Numbered from the stretch's first letter, positions 51,485 through 61,212 are shown. The stretch is 64,000 nt of DNA from an uncultured Lutimaribacter sp. (GCA_913061505.1 CAJXSO010000002.1:62001-126000), one strand, 5' to 3'. The notes: a model not told the origin generated them from the letters alone. Made by a program: numbers and translations.

Positions 51485-53437
51485 ATGCTTCGCGCCGTTC
51501 TTGCCGCGTTGGTTTGCTATGTGCTTGCACTGGCGCCCAACCCCTTATTGGCCCAAACCAGCCTGCAAAGCCTGCTGCAAACGCAAAAGGACGAGGTGCT
51601 TAAACCCTCGCGCGCAAGCGTGGGTGCGGTGCTTGATACGCTTGTGGCCTCGAACCTGCCGGGCGTGCAGGATTTCTTGGAAAAATGGCAAGAGCGCCAA
51701 GTGGTGCTGAATACAGAAGACGGGCTGTTTTACTTTGCCACAGGCGCCCAGGGCGACACGTTGCTGCTGCAAGATATCGACAGCGGTGCCAGCCTTCAGG
51801 CGCCCAAATCAGCCCTGACAGACAGCCGCCCAAACGGTGGGGTGCGCAAGGAAATCGCCGGCGCCTTGGTGCGTTTTCAGCTGTCAGGCCCCGATATTGA
51901 AAAGCGCCGCGCCGCGGTCGAGGCGATTGCCCGCGCGCCCTCGGCCGATGTGGTGGGGCTGTTGCAAGCCTCGGCCCAGGCCGAACCAGACCCAGCGCTT
52001 AAGGCGCAAAAACAGCGGCTGGCGCAAATATTGGTGGCGCGGTTTGCCCCAGATAGCGCCGCGCGCATTGCCGCAATAACCGGGTTTTCCGGCGCGCTAT
52101 CGCTGGATATCCGCGCCATGCTGAACCAAATTTTGGAAACCCGCCCGGGCGTGGCGCCTGCCCGCCCCAATGCCAATATCGCAGAAATATTGCAGCCCGG
52201 CAGCGATGCCTTGCCCATCGCCGCCGCCTACGAGCAGCTGGTTGCCGCCGATCTGGCCCCGCCCATGATCAGCCCGGCCCAAATCAAGGAAACGCTGGCC
52301 CAAAACATTTCAGCCGGCGCTGTGGCGGGCATTCCATTGGCGCAGCTGGCCCAGCCTGACCGCCGCATCGCCGCCTATCAGGCGCTGGTGGCCCAAGGCA
52401 AAGCCGCCCCGCTGGTTGGCCCCGAGGACATGACCAAAGCCCTGAATGCGCATGTGTTCTACCTGGCCTATATCGAGCCCGACCGCGCCATCACCGATGC
52501 CGCACGCGCCACGTTGCAAGATATTGAAACCGCCGTGGCCTTTAACAAGGGCGCCGATCTGGCGCTGGATGCGCTGTCTTTGGCCTCGATCTATTTTCTG
52601 GCGGCTATTGGGCTGGCTATCACCTTTGGGGTGATGGGCGTGATCAATATGGCCCATGGTGAATTTATCATGATCGGGGCCTATACCGGCTATGTGGTGC
52701 AGCAATTCGTGCCCGATTACACGCTGTCGTTGATTGTGGCGCTGCCTTTGGCCTTTGCCGTTACCTTTGGTGCAGGCGTCGCGATGGAGCGGCTGGTGAT
52801 CCGTTGGCTTTACCACCGCCCGCTGGAAACCTTGCTGGCCACTTTTGGCATTTCTATCGCCCTGCAGCAGCTGGCCAAAAACATCTTTGGCACCCAGGCC
52901 CGCCCCCTGACATCGCCTGCCTGGCTGGATGGTGCATGGGTGATCAATGATGTGGTGCAAATCAGCTATATTCGCATTGCCATTTTCGTGCTGGCGCTGC
53001 TGTTTTTGGGGCTGATCTTGGTGGTTTTGAAACGCACCCGCCTGGGGCTAGAGGTGCGCGCGGTCACGCAAAACCCAGGCATGGCCGCCTCGATGGGGAT
53101 CAACCCCGATCGCATCAACATGCTAACCTTTGGCCTTGGGTCCGGCATTGCCGGCATCGCAGGCGTGGCCATTGGGCTTTATGCCAAGGTCACATCTGAA
53201 ATTGGCTCGGATTACATTGTGCAAAGTTTCATGACCGTGGTTGTGGGCGGTGTGGGCAATGTATGGGGCACATTGGCCGGTGCGGGCATGATCGGCAGCC
53301 TGCAAAAGGGGATCGAGTGGCTAAACCCCTCAAACACGCTGGCAGCCCAAACCTATATGATCTTGTTCATCATTCTTTTCATCCAATTCCGCCCCAAGGG
53401 CATTGTGGCCCTAAAAGGCCGCGCAGCGGGGGATTAA
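51485..53437 (+). CDS. urtB: Urea ABC transporter permease UrtB
   Basis: A 650-residue permease with the family's long N-terminal extension. A signal-like helix (MLRAVLAALVCYVLALAPNPLLAQ) is followed by a soluble periplasmic segment of about 330 residues with helical-repeat character, then a LivH-type permease with several transmembrane helices from about residue 365 (LALDALSLASIYFLAAIGLAITFGVMGVINMAHGEFIM). ATG 51485 chosen because the open frame upstream has no signal. It lies 71 bp after urtA and 3 bp before urtC. Confidence 0.95.
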   Translation: MLRAVLAALVCYVLALAPNPLLAQTSLQSLLQTQKDEVLKPSRASVGAVLDTLVASNLPGVQDFLEKWQERQVVLNTEDGLFYFATGAQGDTLLLQDIDSGASLQAPKSALTDSRPNGGVRKEIAGALVRFQLSGPDIEKRRAAVEAIARAPSADVVGLLQASAQAEPDPALKAQKQRLAQILVARFAPDSAARIAAITGFSGALSLDIRAMLNQILETRPGVAPARPNANIAEILQPGSDALPIAAAYEQLVAADLAPPMISPAQIKETLAQNISAGAVAGIPLAQLAQPDRRIAAYQALVAQGKAAPLVGPEDMTKALNAHVFYLAYIEPDRAITDAARATLQDIETAVAFNKGADLALDALSLASIYFLAAIGLAITFGVMGVINMAHGEFIMIGAYTGYVVQQFVPDYTLSLIVALPLAFAVTFGAGVAMERLVIRWLYHRPLETLLATFGISIALQQLAKNIFGTQARPLTSPAWLDGAWVINDVVQISYIRIAIFVLALLFLGLILVVLKRTRLGLEVRAVTQNPGMAASMGINPDRINMLTFGLGSGIAGIAGVAIGLYAKVTSEIGSDYIVQSFMTVVVGGVGNVWGTLAGAGMIGSLQKGIEWLNPSNTLAAQTYMILFIILFIQFRPKGIVALKGRAAGD

Positions 53438-53440
53438 CCT

Positions 53441-54661
53441 ATGCCATCTCTTTCCACTCAAACCAGCGGCGCGGGGCGCAAAACCTTTTTGGCGCAGCAT
53501 CCTTCGGTGATGTGGTTTCTGCTGGCGCTGGCGCTGTTTACCCTGGGCGTCACCGTTCTGGCCGAGGCCACGGGCGCGGGGCTGATTTCCACCTCGTTTG
53601 TGAAAACCTTGGGCAAAACCCTGTGCCTGTGCCTGGTGGCCATCGCAATGGATGTGGTGTGGGGCTATTGCGGCATTCTTTCGCTGGGGCACATGGCGTT
53701 TTTTGGCATCGGCGGCTATGCCATTGGCATGTGGCTGATGTATGCGCGCACCGAAATCATCGTGCGCGACAGCCTGCTGGCCGCCCCCATACCCCCGACG
53801 CCACAGGAAATTACCGATGGTATCGGCACGCAAATCTTTGGCGTGGTGGGCAGCGCCGAATTTCCGCTGATCTGGGCCTTTGCCGACAGCTTTGCGCTGC
53901 AGCTGCTGATGGTGATCCTGGTGCCGGGGCTGTTGGCGCTGGTCTTTGGCTGGCTGGCCTTTCGCAGCCGGGTGACGGGGGTGTATCTGTCGATCCTGAC
54001 CCAAGCCATGACACTGGCGCTGTCGCTTTATCTGTTTCAAAACGACAGCGGCTTGCGCGGCAATAACGGCCTGTCGGGGCTGCAAAACATCCCCGGTTTT
54101 GAAACAGTGTCGCAAGATGCCATTTCCATTGGCTTTTTCTGGGCCTCTGCGGTGGCCTTGGGGCTGGGCTATGTGCTGTTTGCCTTTGTGGTTTCGGGCA
54201 AGATGGGCAGCGTGGTGCGCGGCATTCGCGATAACGAGGCGCGCGTGCGGTTTTTGGGCTATCATGTAGAAAGCTATAAGCTGTTCGTTTTCACCCTGAC
54301 GGCCATTGTAGCCGCCATTGCAGGCGCGCTTTATTACCCGCAGGCGGGCATCATCAACCCCGCCGAAATTGCGCCCATCGCATCGATCTATCTGGCGGTA
54401 TGGGTGGCCATTGGCGGGCGCGGGCGGCTTTATGGCGCAGTGATCGGCGCGGCCTTTGTTTCGCTGGTGTCATCGTGGTTTACCGGCGGCGGCGCCCCTG
54501 ATGTGGAATTGGGGATCTATACCATCAAATGGACAGATTGGTGGCTGGTGCTGCTGGGCCTGTCTTTTGTGGCGGTCACATTGTTTTTCCCACAGGGCAT
54601 CGGCGGGCTGTTTGACCGCCTGGTGCGCAACCCCACCCCTGATGCGGAGGGCCAGAAATGA
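53441..54661 (+). CDS. urtC: Urea ABC transporter permease UrtC
   Basis: A 406-residue LivM-type permease with about ten hydrophobic segments. Landmarks are WGYCGILSLGHMAFFGIGGYAIGM in the first half and RVRFLGYHVESYKLFVFTLTAIVAAIAGAL near residue 270, with the C-terminal FFPQGIGGLFDRLV. It forms the membrane pore with UrtB. ATG 53441 follows a GGGGGA site; its stop overlaps the urtD start by 4 bp. Confidence 0.95.
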   Translation: MPSLSTQTSGAGRKTFLAQHPSVMWFLLALALFTLGVTVLAEATGAGLISTSFVKTLGKTLCLCLVAIAMDVVWGYCGILSLGHMAFFGIGGYAIGMWLMYARTEIIVRDSLLAAPIPPTPQEITDGIGTQIFGVVGSAEFPLIWAFADSFALQLLMVILVPGLLALVFGWLAFRSRVTGVYLSILTQAMTLALSLYLFQNDSGLRGNNGLSGLQNIPGFETVSQDAISIGFFWASAVALGLGYVLFAFVVSGKMGSVVRGIRDNEARVRFLGYHVESYKLFVFTLTAIVAAIAGALYYPQAGIINPAEIAPIASIYLAVWVAIGGRGRLYGAVIGAAFVSLVSSWFTGGGAPDVELGIYTIKWTDWWLVLLGLSFVAVTLFFPQGIGGLFDRLVRNPTPDAEGQK

Positions 54662-55398
54662 AGCGCTTGCTCGAGGTCTCTGGCGTGTCGGTCACATTTG
54701 ACGGGTTTCGCGCCATCAACAACCTGTCCATTCAAATCGGCCAGCCCGAATTGCGCGCGGTGATCGGCCCGAACGGGGCAGGAAAAACCACCTTCATGGA
54801 TATTATCACGGGCAAAACCCGCCCCGATAGCGGCACAGTGACCTGGGGGGAAAAGGGGGTGTCGCTGCTGGCTATGTCGGAAAGCCAGATCGCGCGGCTG
54901 GGCATTGGGCGCAAGTTTCAAAAACCCACCGTTTTCGAGGCGCAAACCGTGTCGGAAAACCTAGGGTTGGCGCTGAAAAACCGCCGTGGGCCGCTGGATG
55001 TGCTGATGTACCGCCGCTCGCGGCGCGATACGGCCCGCATTGGCGAAATTGCCGAAGAAATTGGCCTAAGCGCGCAATTGGCCCGCCCCGCAGGCCAGCT
55101 AAGCCATGGTCAAAAACAATGGTTGGAAATTGGCATGCTTTTGGCCCAAGACCCGCAGTTGCTGCTGGTGGACGAGCCTGCCGCCGGCATGACCCCATCA
55201 GAGCGCGAACACACCACCGATTTGCTGCGCCGCGCGGCCGAAACCTGCGCGGTTGTGGTGGTGGAACACGATATGGAATTTGTGCGCCGCTTAGAGTGCA
55301 AAGTGACCGTGCTGCACGAGGGCGCGGTGCTGGCCGAAGGCTCGCTTAGCCATGTCACCCGCAACCAAGACGTGATCGATGTTTATCTGGGGCGCTGA
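54658..55398 (+). CDS. urtD: Urea ABC transporter ATP-binding protein UrtD
   Basis: A 246-residue LivG-type ATPase. Walker A is GPNGAGKTTFMD, the signature is LSHGQKQWLEIGM and Walker B is LLLVDEPAAGM. The C-terminal LEYCKVTVLHEGAVLAEGSL-type segment follows the family. GGAGGG lies just upstream of ATG 54658, which overlaps the urtC stop by 4 bp. Confidence 0.96.
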   Translation: MKRLLEVSGVSVTFDGFRAINNLSIQIGQPELRAVIGPNGAGKTTFMDIITGKTRPDSGTVTWGEKGVSLLAMSESQIARLGIGRKFQKPTVFEAQTVSENLGLALKNRRGPLDVLMYRRSRRDTARIGEIAEEIGLSAQLARPAGQLSHGQKQWLEIGMLLAQDPQLLLVDEPAAGMTPSEREHTTDLLRRAAETCAVVVVEHDMEFVRRLECKVTVLHEGAVLAEGSLSHVTRNQDVIDVYLGR

Positions 55399-55401
55399 AC
55401 C

Positions 55402-56097
55402 ATGCTGACCGTTTCAAACCTGACCCTGCGCTATGGCGAAAGCCAAATTTTGCACGGCATCGACTTGCAGGCTGAAAAGGGCAAGGTGACGGCCGTGATG
55501 GGCACCAATGGCGTTGGCAAAACCAGCCTGCTAAAGGCGATTGCCGGGCGTCACCCGTTTGCAGGTGGGCAGGTGGCGCTGGATGGGGCCGATCTGGGCC
55601 ATCCTTCGGCGTTTGATGCGGCGCGCGCAGGCATTGCCTATGTGCCGCAGGGCCGCGAGGTGTTTCCGCTGATGAGCGTGATGGAAAACCTGGAAACAGG
55701 CTTTGCCTGCCTGCCCCCCGATCAGCACCATATCCCGCCGCGTATCTTTCAGCTGTTTCCCGTGCTGCAACAGATGAAAGACCGCCGCGGTGGCGATTTA
55801 TCGGGCGGCCAGCAGCAGCAATTGGCGATTGCCCGCGCGCTGATCACCCGGCCCAAGGTGCTGTTGCTGGATGAACCAACCGAGGGCATTCAGCCCAATA
55901 TCATCACCCAAATCGGAGATGTCATCGAGGTGCTGCGCGACGAGGGGGAAATGGCCATTGTGCTGGTCGAGCAATATTTCGATTTTGCCGTGCGGCTGGC
56001 CGATCAGTTTGTTGTGCTTAACCGTGGCGCGGTAAGCCATACCAGCAGCCGCGCCACGATGAACCGCGAGGCGCTGTTAAGCGCCGTATCGATTTAG
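55402..56097 (+). CDS. urtE: Urea ABC transporter ATP-binding protein UrtE
   Basis: A 231-residue LivF-type ATPase. Walker A is GTNGVGKTSLLKA, signature LSGGQQQQLAIARAL and Walker B LLLDEPTEGIQPNII. It follows urtD by 3 bp and ends the operon. Its stop is 4 bp from the stop of the convergent SDR. Confidence 0.96.
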   Translation: MLTVSNLTLRYGESQILHGIDLQAEKGKVTAVMGTNGVGKTSLLKAIAGRHPFAGGQVALDGADLGHPSAFDAARAGIAYVPQGREVFPLMSVMENLETGFACLPPDQHHIPPRIFQLFPVLQQMKDRRGGDLSGGQQQQLAIARALITRPKVLLLDEPTEGIQPNIITQIGDVIEVLRDEGEMAIVLVEQYFDFAVRLADQFVVLNRGAVSHTSSRATMNREALLSAVSI

Positions 56098-56101
56098 CGC
56101 C

Positions 56102-56893
56102 TTACCAGGCGCTAAACCCACCATCCACATTCACCAGCTGCCCCGTCATATAGCCGGCCTGCGGGCTGGCCAAAAACAGCATAACATCGGCAATTTCGTC
56201 GGGTTCGCACATGCGACCCGCCATAATCAGCTCGCCCACGCGGCGCTGAAATTCTTCAGAGTGGTTATTGAACACCGCACCGGGGGCGATGGTGTTAACC
56301 GTGGCCTTGCGCGGCGCCCAATAGCCTGCCAGCCACACGGTAAGCCCGTGAATACCTGCCTTGGTCACCCCGTAGGCCGAAAAGTTTTTGAACGGCATGC
56401 CCTCGTAAATGGGGTGATGCGCGCCGTTCAGCGCATACATCGACGCCACATTCACCAAGGTGCAGGGGTAATTGCCCACGATATCGCGGTCCATCTGGCG
56501 GGCGATCATGAAAGCACCCGTCAGGTTTGTGCGCAAGGTGCGCTCGAAATCTTCAACCGATGTATCGGCAAAATCAGGAAAGGGCTTGCCAGCCCCCATC
56601 AGCAATTCCCCGGTGATGGCGGCATTGTTCAGCACCACATTGGGCTGCCAGCCGTCTTTCAAAATACGCTGAAAGATCTGGGTGCATTCGTCTTCGTTGC
56701 CCACATCCAAATCATAAAAGCGGAAATTTTCGTTGCCCTCATGCGCCGCACATAGCGCATCGGCGCGGTGGCCGGGCAGGTCCGAGGCCACAACGCGCGC
56801 GCCTTCGGCCAACATGCGGCGCACATAGGTGCTGCCCAGCACCCCACCCGAGCCTGTGATAAAAACGGTGCGGCCTTTGAGCTGCTCAACCAT
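56102..56893 (-). CDS. SDR-family oxidoreductase, PtmA-like, in the nonulosonate cluster
   Basis: A 263-residue classical SDR: ITGSGGVLGSTYVRRML cofactor loop, NNAAI in place of NNAG, catalytic YGVTK (SAYGVTKAG) and the C-terminal GQLVNVDGGFSAW. In other bacteria a gene of this type (ptmA) lies beside the CMP-nonulosonate synthetase gene ptmB, as here. Its reaction is unknown. The start overlaps the 3' end of the cytidylyltransferase by 8 bp. It is the last gene of the minus-strand cluster and convergent with urtE. Confidence 0.8.
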   Translation of the reverse strand: MVEQLKGRTVFITGSGGVLGSTYVRRMLAEGARVVASDLPGHRADALCAAHEGNENFRFYDLDVGNEDECTQIFQRILKDGWQPNVVLNNAAITGELLMGAGKPFPDFADTSVEDFERTLRTNLTGAFMIARQMDRDIVGNYPCTLVNVASMYALNGAHHPIYEGMPFKNFSAYGVTKAGIHGLTVWLAGYWAPRKATVNTIAPGAVFNNHSEEFQRRVGELIMAGRMCEPDEIADVMLFLASPQAGYMTGQLVNVDGGFSAW

Positions 56894-57593
56894 GTTCTGC
56901 CTCTTTCAGACGTTCATTCAAAAGAAATTCAACCAGCTTGAAATCGAACGGGCTGTCGATATCGACGCAGCGCTCGGGATCCATCAGATAGGGAATAACG
57001 CGCCCCTCGAACAGGGCGCTGGCGCTGCGCAAATAGCCCGGGCGCACCACATAGGTGCTGGCGGCATGTTCGTACACCGTGGGTGCCGCTTGCCGCGCCA
57101 CAACACCGCCGGCCAGCGGCTTTGACACATGCAGCGCCCCGGTTTCATCAGGTTCGACCAGGTTGAAATAGGGGTTTTTACGCGCCTCGCAGCACGACAT
57201 CACCATATCGGGGCGCTGATCGAAATACAGCGCCAAAGCCCCGGTGATATCGCTGGGCAATCGCAACGGCGAGGTGGCATCAAGATCTAAAAACGCATCT
57301 GCCGCACCCACAAGCGCCTCGGCGGCCTGCAGCGCATGGGCCCAAACGCCCCACTTTCCGGCGGCATCTGTGGCCAGATGGGCCGGGCGCAGGCCAATTT
57401 CCAAACAGCCCCGCGCCACCGCATGGGCGTAAATTTCCGGGTCATCGGTAGAGACCACCACCGCATTAACCTGCGGATGGGCCAGCAGCTGATCCAGCGA
57501 CCAATCGATCAACGGCTTGCCGCAAATCGGCTTGAAATTCTTTCCTGGCACGCCTTTCGAGCCTTTGCGCACCCCGATATGCCCGATAATCAT
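56886..57593 (-). CDS. Acylneuraminate / nonulosonate cytidylyltransferase (NeuA/PtmB-like)
   Basis: A 235-residue CMP-sugar synthetase. The N-terminal IGHIGVRKGSKGVPGKNFKPICGKPLIDW is the CTP-binding motif (R-K-GS-G-PGKN) of CMP-nonulosonate synthetases, and LDLDATSPLRLPSDI carries the metal-binding acidic residues. It activates a nonulosonic acid (Neu5Ac-, legionaminic- or pseudaminic-like) with CTP. ATG 57593 overlaps the Gfo/Idh stop by 4 bp and AAAGGGG is upstream. The sugar cannot be named. Confidence 0.88.
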   Translation of the reverse strand: MIIGHIGVRKGSKGVPGKNFKPICGKPLIDWSLDQLLAHPQVNAVVVSTDDPEIYAHAVARGCLEIGLRPAHLATDAAGKWGVWAHALQAAEALVGAADAFLDLDATSPLRLPSDITGALALYFDQRPDMVMSCCEARKNPYFNLVEPDETGALHVSKPLAGGVVARQAAPTVYEHAASTYVVRPGYLRSASALFEGRVIPYLMDPERCVDIDSPFDFKLVEFLLNERLKEAEHG

Positions 57594-58549
57594 GTAAGCC
57601 CCTTTGTGATATTGGCGCCAAAGGCGCGGCGCGCCCAAGCCTGTGCAATCAAATCGCAGATGGGGCGGCTGGCGGTCAAGACCGGCACATTCGCCGTGCC
57701 CGACACCGGCGCGCGCCCCGCGGCCAGCGCCAGGAAATCGCGCATTGCGGCCAAAAACATATCGTTGCGATCAAAGGTGAAATGCTGCGTTTGGGCGCCC
57801 TGGCCGCGATCAATGGTCAGCGTCGAGGCCACAAAATCGGCATCCATACAGCCCGCTGTCGCACGCAGGCTGGCCCGGCGCGTTGATGCGGGGGCCAAAT
57901 AATCCATCGCCACGCTGCCCAGCCCGTGGGCCGTGCGCAGCTGGCACAGGGCCGCCATATCGACACCGGGGAAATCGGCATGGCCCAGCACATCAACCCC
58001 ACCCAATGTAAGCCCCGGCAACAGGCAATGGGCCATGTCCAGCTCGTGACACAGATCCAGCAACACGCCCCCGCCTTGGGCACGGGCCGCATAGCTTTGG
58101 GAAAAATGCCAGTTCTGGCGCCATTGGGTAACATCGTGGCCAATTTCAAACTGAAACCGATAAGCATCGCCCATGTTTTGCTGCGCCATCGCCTGCAAAA
58201 TAGGGTGATAGCGCATCATAAACCCAACAAAGCTGCGCGCAGCCACGGGGGCTGCGGCCTGAAACACCGCCGCCACCTCGCTGGGGCGAAAGGCCAGCGG
58301 TTTTTCGATATAAAGGGCGATATCGCGTTCGGCGCAGGCCGCCACCAAGGGCAGGCGCATATCGGTGGCAGTGGCAATCACAGCGCAGGTGGGGCGCGTG
58401 GCATCCAGCACCTCTAGCACCCCATCCAGCCCCAAGGCACGCCACGACAGCGCCTGCACCTCGGCCCCCAATTGGGCCAGGTTTTGCGCATGGCGCCGGC
58501 CGATCGAGCCGGTGCCAATAACCACTGATTTTGCCGTGCTGTGCTGCAT
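57590..58549 (-). CDS. Gfo/Idh/MocA-family oxidoreductase
   Basis: A 319-residue NAD(P)-dependent oxidoreductase: GTGSIGRRHAQNL nucleotide loop, EKPLAF catalytic-Lys motif, and a C-terminal alpha/beta domain (GGVLLDLCHELDMAHCLL with conserved Glu-Leu-Asp). It probably modifies a sugar intermediate or acts in the regulation of nonulosonate synthesis; genes of this family are common beside neuC and ptmB in environmental clusters. It is 9 bp downstream of the Kdo-transferase gene, and its stop overlaps the cytidylyltransferase start. Confidence 0.82.
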   Translation of the reverse strand: MQHSTAKSVVIGTGSIGRRHAQNLAQLGAEVQALSWRALGLDGVLEVLDATRPTCAVIATATDMRLPLVAACAERDIALYIEKPLAFRPSEVAAVFQAAAPVAARSFVGFMMRYHPILQAMAQQNMGDAYRFQFEIGHDVTQWRQNWHFSQSYAARAQGGGVLLDLCHELDMAHCLLPGLTLGGVDVLGHADFPGVDMAALCQLRTAHGLGSVAMDYLAPASTRRASLRATAGCMDADFVASTLTIDRGQGAQTQHFTFDRNDMFLAAMRDFLALAAGRAPVSGTANVPVLTASRPICDLIAQAWARRAFGANITKGLT

Positions 58550-58558
58550 ATTGCGCCC

Positions 58559-59938
58559 CTATTTCTGCGCCTCGGTTACACCCTTTACCCGCGCTTTGCC
58601 ACTGGCCTGTGCCAAAAGCTGTGGGATGGCTGCCAGCGTTTTTTCCGCCGCCCCACTGTGCTGGGCAAAAAACTGCGCAATTTGTGCCGCGCTGGCCGGG
58701 GCGGGTGCGCCGGGCGCCAAGGCATCGTGTAGCCCCTGCGCAGTGGCGGCTGTTTGGCGCAAAACACCCGCCTCTCGCGCCTCGTGCGCGGGGTATTCGA
58801 TTGTCCAGATATGGGGGCCTGTCCACACGGGTTTGCCCAGGGCCAGCGCCTCGGAGATATTATGCGCGCCCTTTGGCGTATAGCCCCCGCCCACAATCAC
58901 CCGATCAGCCGCCGCCAAATAGCCATACATCTCGCCCAAACTATCGCCCAGCAACAGATCGATCCCGGTAAAATCAGCCACCGGGGCAAAGCCTGCATCC
59001 AGCGCGCTGCTGCGCGCCAGATAGGCAATGCCGCGGGCCTTGATCATCTCGGCGGCGGGTTCAAAACGCTCGGGCGCGCGCGGCACGAAAATGCAAAAGG
59101 GCCGGGGCAGGCCGGCGGCGGCATGGCTGGTGCAAAGCAGACGATATGCATCGAGAAACAGCGCCTCTTCGCCCTGCACCACCGAGGCAAAAACCAGCAC
59201 AGGCCGCCCCGCCCCCCAGGCCGCGCGCAAAGCGCAGCCGCCCGCAATCAGCGCCTCGGGCAGGGGCTGATCAAAGCGCAGCTCGCCCGTGATGGCCACA
59301 TTTGCCTGGCCCACCGCAACAAAGCGCTGGCGCTGTAGATCAGATTTCACCAAAGCGCCGGCAAACCCTTGCATCAATTCTGCACGCAGCGGGGTTTTCT
59401 GCGTGTCGCGCTGAAAACTGCGGGCGGGGTATTGCGCATTGCACGCCAGCAAGGGCACGCCCAAGGCACGGCAGCTGGCAATCATACGCGGCCAGATTTC
59501 CACCTCCATCACCAGCCCGTATTGGGGGGCCAGGCGGCGCAAAAACAGCCGCCAGCCCCAGGCCAGCTCCAGTGGCACCCAAGACAGGCTGGCGCGACCT
59601 GCGGCAATATCTTGGGCCAGATCCTGTTGCGCAGCCCGCCGCCCCGCGGGGGTGAAAACGGTGACATGCACGGCGTGGCCCCGGGCCATAAGCCGGCGGA
59701 TCAGCGGCAAGGCCGAGCGGAATTCGCCAATGCTGACGGCATGCACCCAAACCGCCCCCTTGCGGCAGGGGCGTATCAGGCCGAAACGTTCTGGCAGATG
59801 GCGCAGATACGCGCGGTCTTTGCGCGCCCGCAGCGCCAGATAGGCCAGGCCAATGGGTAAAAACAGCGTCCATATCAGCCGATAGGCCAGCAAAAACAGC
59901 CGCATACGCAGGCTGGGAAAGGCGGCAGGCGCGCTCAT
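58559..59938 (-). CDS. waaA: 3-deoxy-D-manno-octulosonate (Kdo) transferase
   Basis: A 459-residue WaaA-family glycosyltransferase that adds Kdo to lipid A precursor. An N-terminal membrane anchor (FLLAYRLIWTLFLPIGLAYLAL) is followed by GAVWVHAVSIGEFRSALPLIRRL, MEVEIWPRMI and, in the C-terminal domain, DLLLGDSLGEMYGYLAAADRVIVGGGYTPKGAHNISEALALGKPVWTGPHIW. It overlaps its upstream neighbour by 4 bp. It is the more canonical of the two Kdo-transferase-family proteins in the locus. Confidence 0.88.
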   Translation of the reverse strand: MSAPAAFPSLRMRLFLLAYRLIWTLFLPIGLAYLALRARKDRAYLRHLPERFGLIRPCRKGAVWVHAVSIGEFRSALPLIRRLMARGHAVHVTVFTPAGRRAAQQDLAQDIAAGRASLSWVPLELAWGWRLFLRRLAPQYGLVMEVEIWPRMIASCRALGVPLLACNAQYPARSFQRDTQKTPLRAELMQGFAGALVKSDLQRQRFVAVGQANVAITGELRFDQPLPEALIAGGCALRAAWGAGRPVLVFASVVQGEEALFLDAYRLLCTSHAAAGLPRPFCIFVPRAPERFEPAAEMIKARGIAYLARSSALDAGFAPVADFTGIDLLLGDSLGEMYGYLAAADRVIVGGGYTPKGAHNISEALALGKPVWTGPHIWTIEYPAHEAREAGVLRQTAATAQGLHDALAPGAPAPASAAQIAQFFAQHSGAAEKTLAAIPQLLAQASGKARVKGVTEAQK

Positions 59939-61212
59939 GCTGCCAGCCCCGCCAAGGCCGCATCGCAGGTGATGCGCACCGTATCGGCCAGATCTTGGCG
60001 CAACCGCGCGGCGCGGGCGGCTATTTCTGGCAGATCAGGGCGCGCCAATGCCGCCAGAATATCGCCTGGGTTGGCCACGGCAATGGCGCCTTGGGCGGCA
60101 GTCAGATCGGTATAATCTTGCGCGAAATTATCGGTATAGGGGCCGTGCAAAACGGGGCAGCCCATACCCACCGCCTCCCAGGGGTTGTGGCCCTGCACCT
60201 GCGGGGCAAAACTGCCCCCCACCAGGGCCGCCTGTGCCACGCTATACCACAGCGACATCTCGCCAAAACTATCGGCAATATACACCGCCACATCCCTTGC
60301 GGGCCCACCCGCGCTGCGCAGGCTGGCAGCCAGCCCCTCCTGCGCGCAGGCCTGCTGTAGCGCGGCCCGCCGCTGGGGCAGGCGCGGCGCCACTATCAGC
60401 AGGCCATCGGGGTGTTGGGCCCGCCATGCCGCGTGGGCGGCCAGGGCCATCTGTTCATCGGCCGCATGGCTGGGGCCTGCCACCCACACCGGGCGGCCGG
60501 CCAATTGCTGGCGCAGGGCCTGCAAGGCTGCCCCATCGGGCGCGGGCGCGCCAGCCCCCGCCTTGAGCGAGCCTACGGTTGCCACGGGCACAGTGGCACA
60601 CAGCTGTGAAATATGCCGGGCTGTGGCCTGATCTTGCGCCAAAACCCTGCGAAAGCAGCCAATCACATCGCGGCTGGCGCCTGCCATGCGCGCGCGGCGG
60701 CGATAGGCGGCGGCATTCATGCGCGCATTGACCCACAGCTGCGGCACAGCCTGGCGGTGGGTTTGCAGCACCAAACGCGGCCAGATATCTTGTTCAGACC
60801 ACAGCGCCAGATCGGGGCGCCAATGCGCCAAAAACCGCGCCACAGGCCCGGGCATATCGAGGGGTAAAAACTGATGCTGGCAGCGCGGCCCCAGATGTGT
60901 GGCAAAAATCTCGGCCGAGGAGCGTGCGGTTGACGTGACCAAAAACGACAGATCTGGCCGCGCCTTTCCCATTGCGGCGATCAGGCCGCGCAGGGCCATA
61001 ACCTCGCCCAGGCCCACGGCATGCAACCACACCAAAGGCCCGTCAGGCCGGCTTTGGCTGGCATAGCCCAGCTTTTCGCGCCACCGCCCCGGCAGCTCTT
61101 TGCCCTGCGCAAGACGGCGGCGCAAGATCAACGGTGCCAAGGGTTGCAAGGCAGCCGAGGCCGCCAAGATCAGCCGCAAGCCACCGCTTATGGGCCTGTC
61201 AGGCAATGTCAT
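59935..61212 (-). CDS. Second Kdo-transferase-family glycosyltransferase
   Basis: A 425-residue protein with the WaaA N-terminal domain (LVWLHAVGLGEVMALRGLIAAM) and C-terminal domain (YIADSFGEMSLWYSVAQAALVGGSFAPQVQGHNPWEAVGMGCPVLHGP). It has a hydrophobic N-terminal segment but diverges strongly from the adjacent waaA. The frame is open far upstream over neuC; I chose ATG 61212 (MTLPDRPISGGLRLILAASAALQPLAPL), which overlaps the neuC stop by 14 bp. Such second copies may add a further Kdo or a different 2-keto sugar; CMP-nonulosonate as donor is a possibility suggested only by the locus. Confidence 0.78.
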   Translation of the reverse strand: MTLPDRPISGGLRLILAASAALQPLAPLILRRRLAQGKELPGRWREKLGYASQSRPDGPLVWLHAVGLGEVMALRGLIAAMGKARPDLSFLVTSTARSSAEIFATHLGPRCQHQFLPLDMPGPVARFLAHWRPDLALWSEQDIWPRLVLQTHRQAVPQLWVNARMNAAAYRRRARMAGASRDVIGCFRRVLAQDQATARHISQLCATVPVATVGSLKAGAGAPAPDGAALQALRQQLAGRPVWVAGPSHAADEQMALAAHAAWRAQHPDGLLIVAPRLPQRRAALQQACAQEGLAASLRSAGGPARDVAVYIADSFGEMSLWYSVAQAALVGGSFAPQVQGHNPWEAVGMGCPVLHGPYTDNFAQDYTDLTAAQGAIAVANPGDILAALARPDLPEIAARAARLRQDLADTVRITCDAALAGLAA

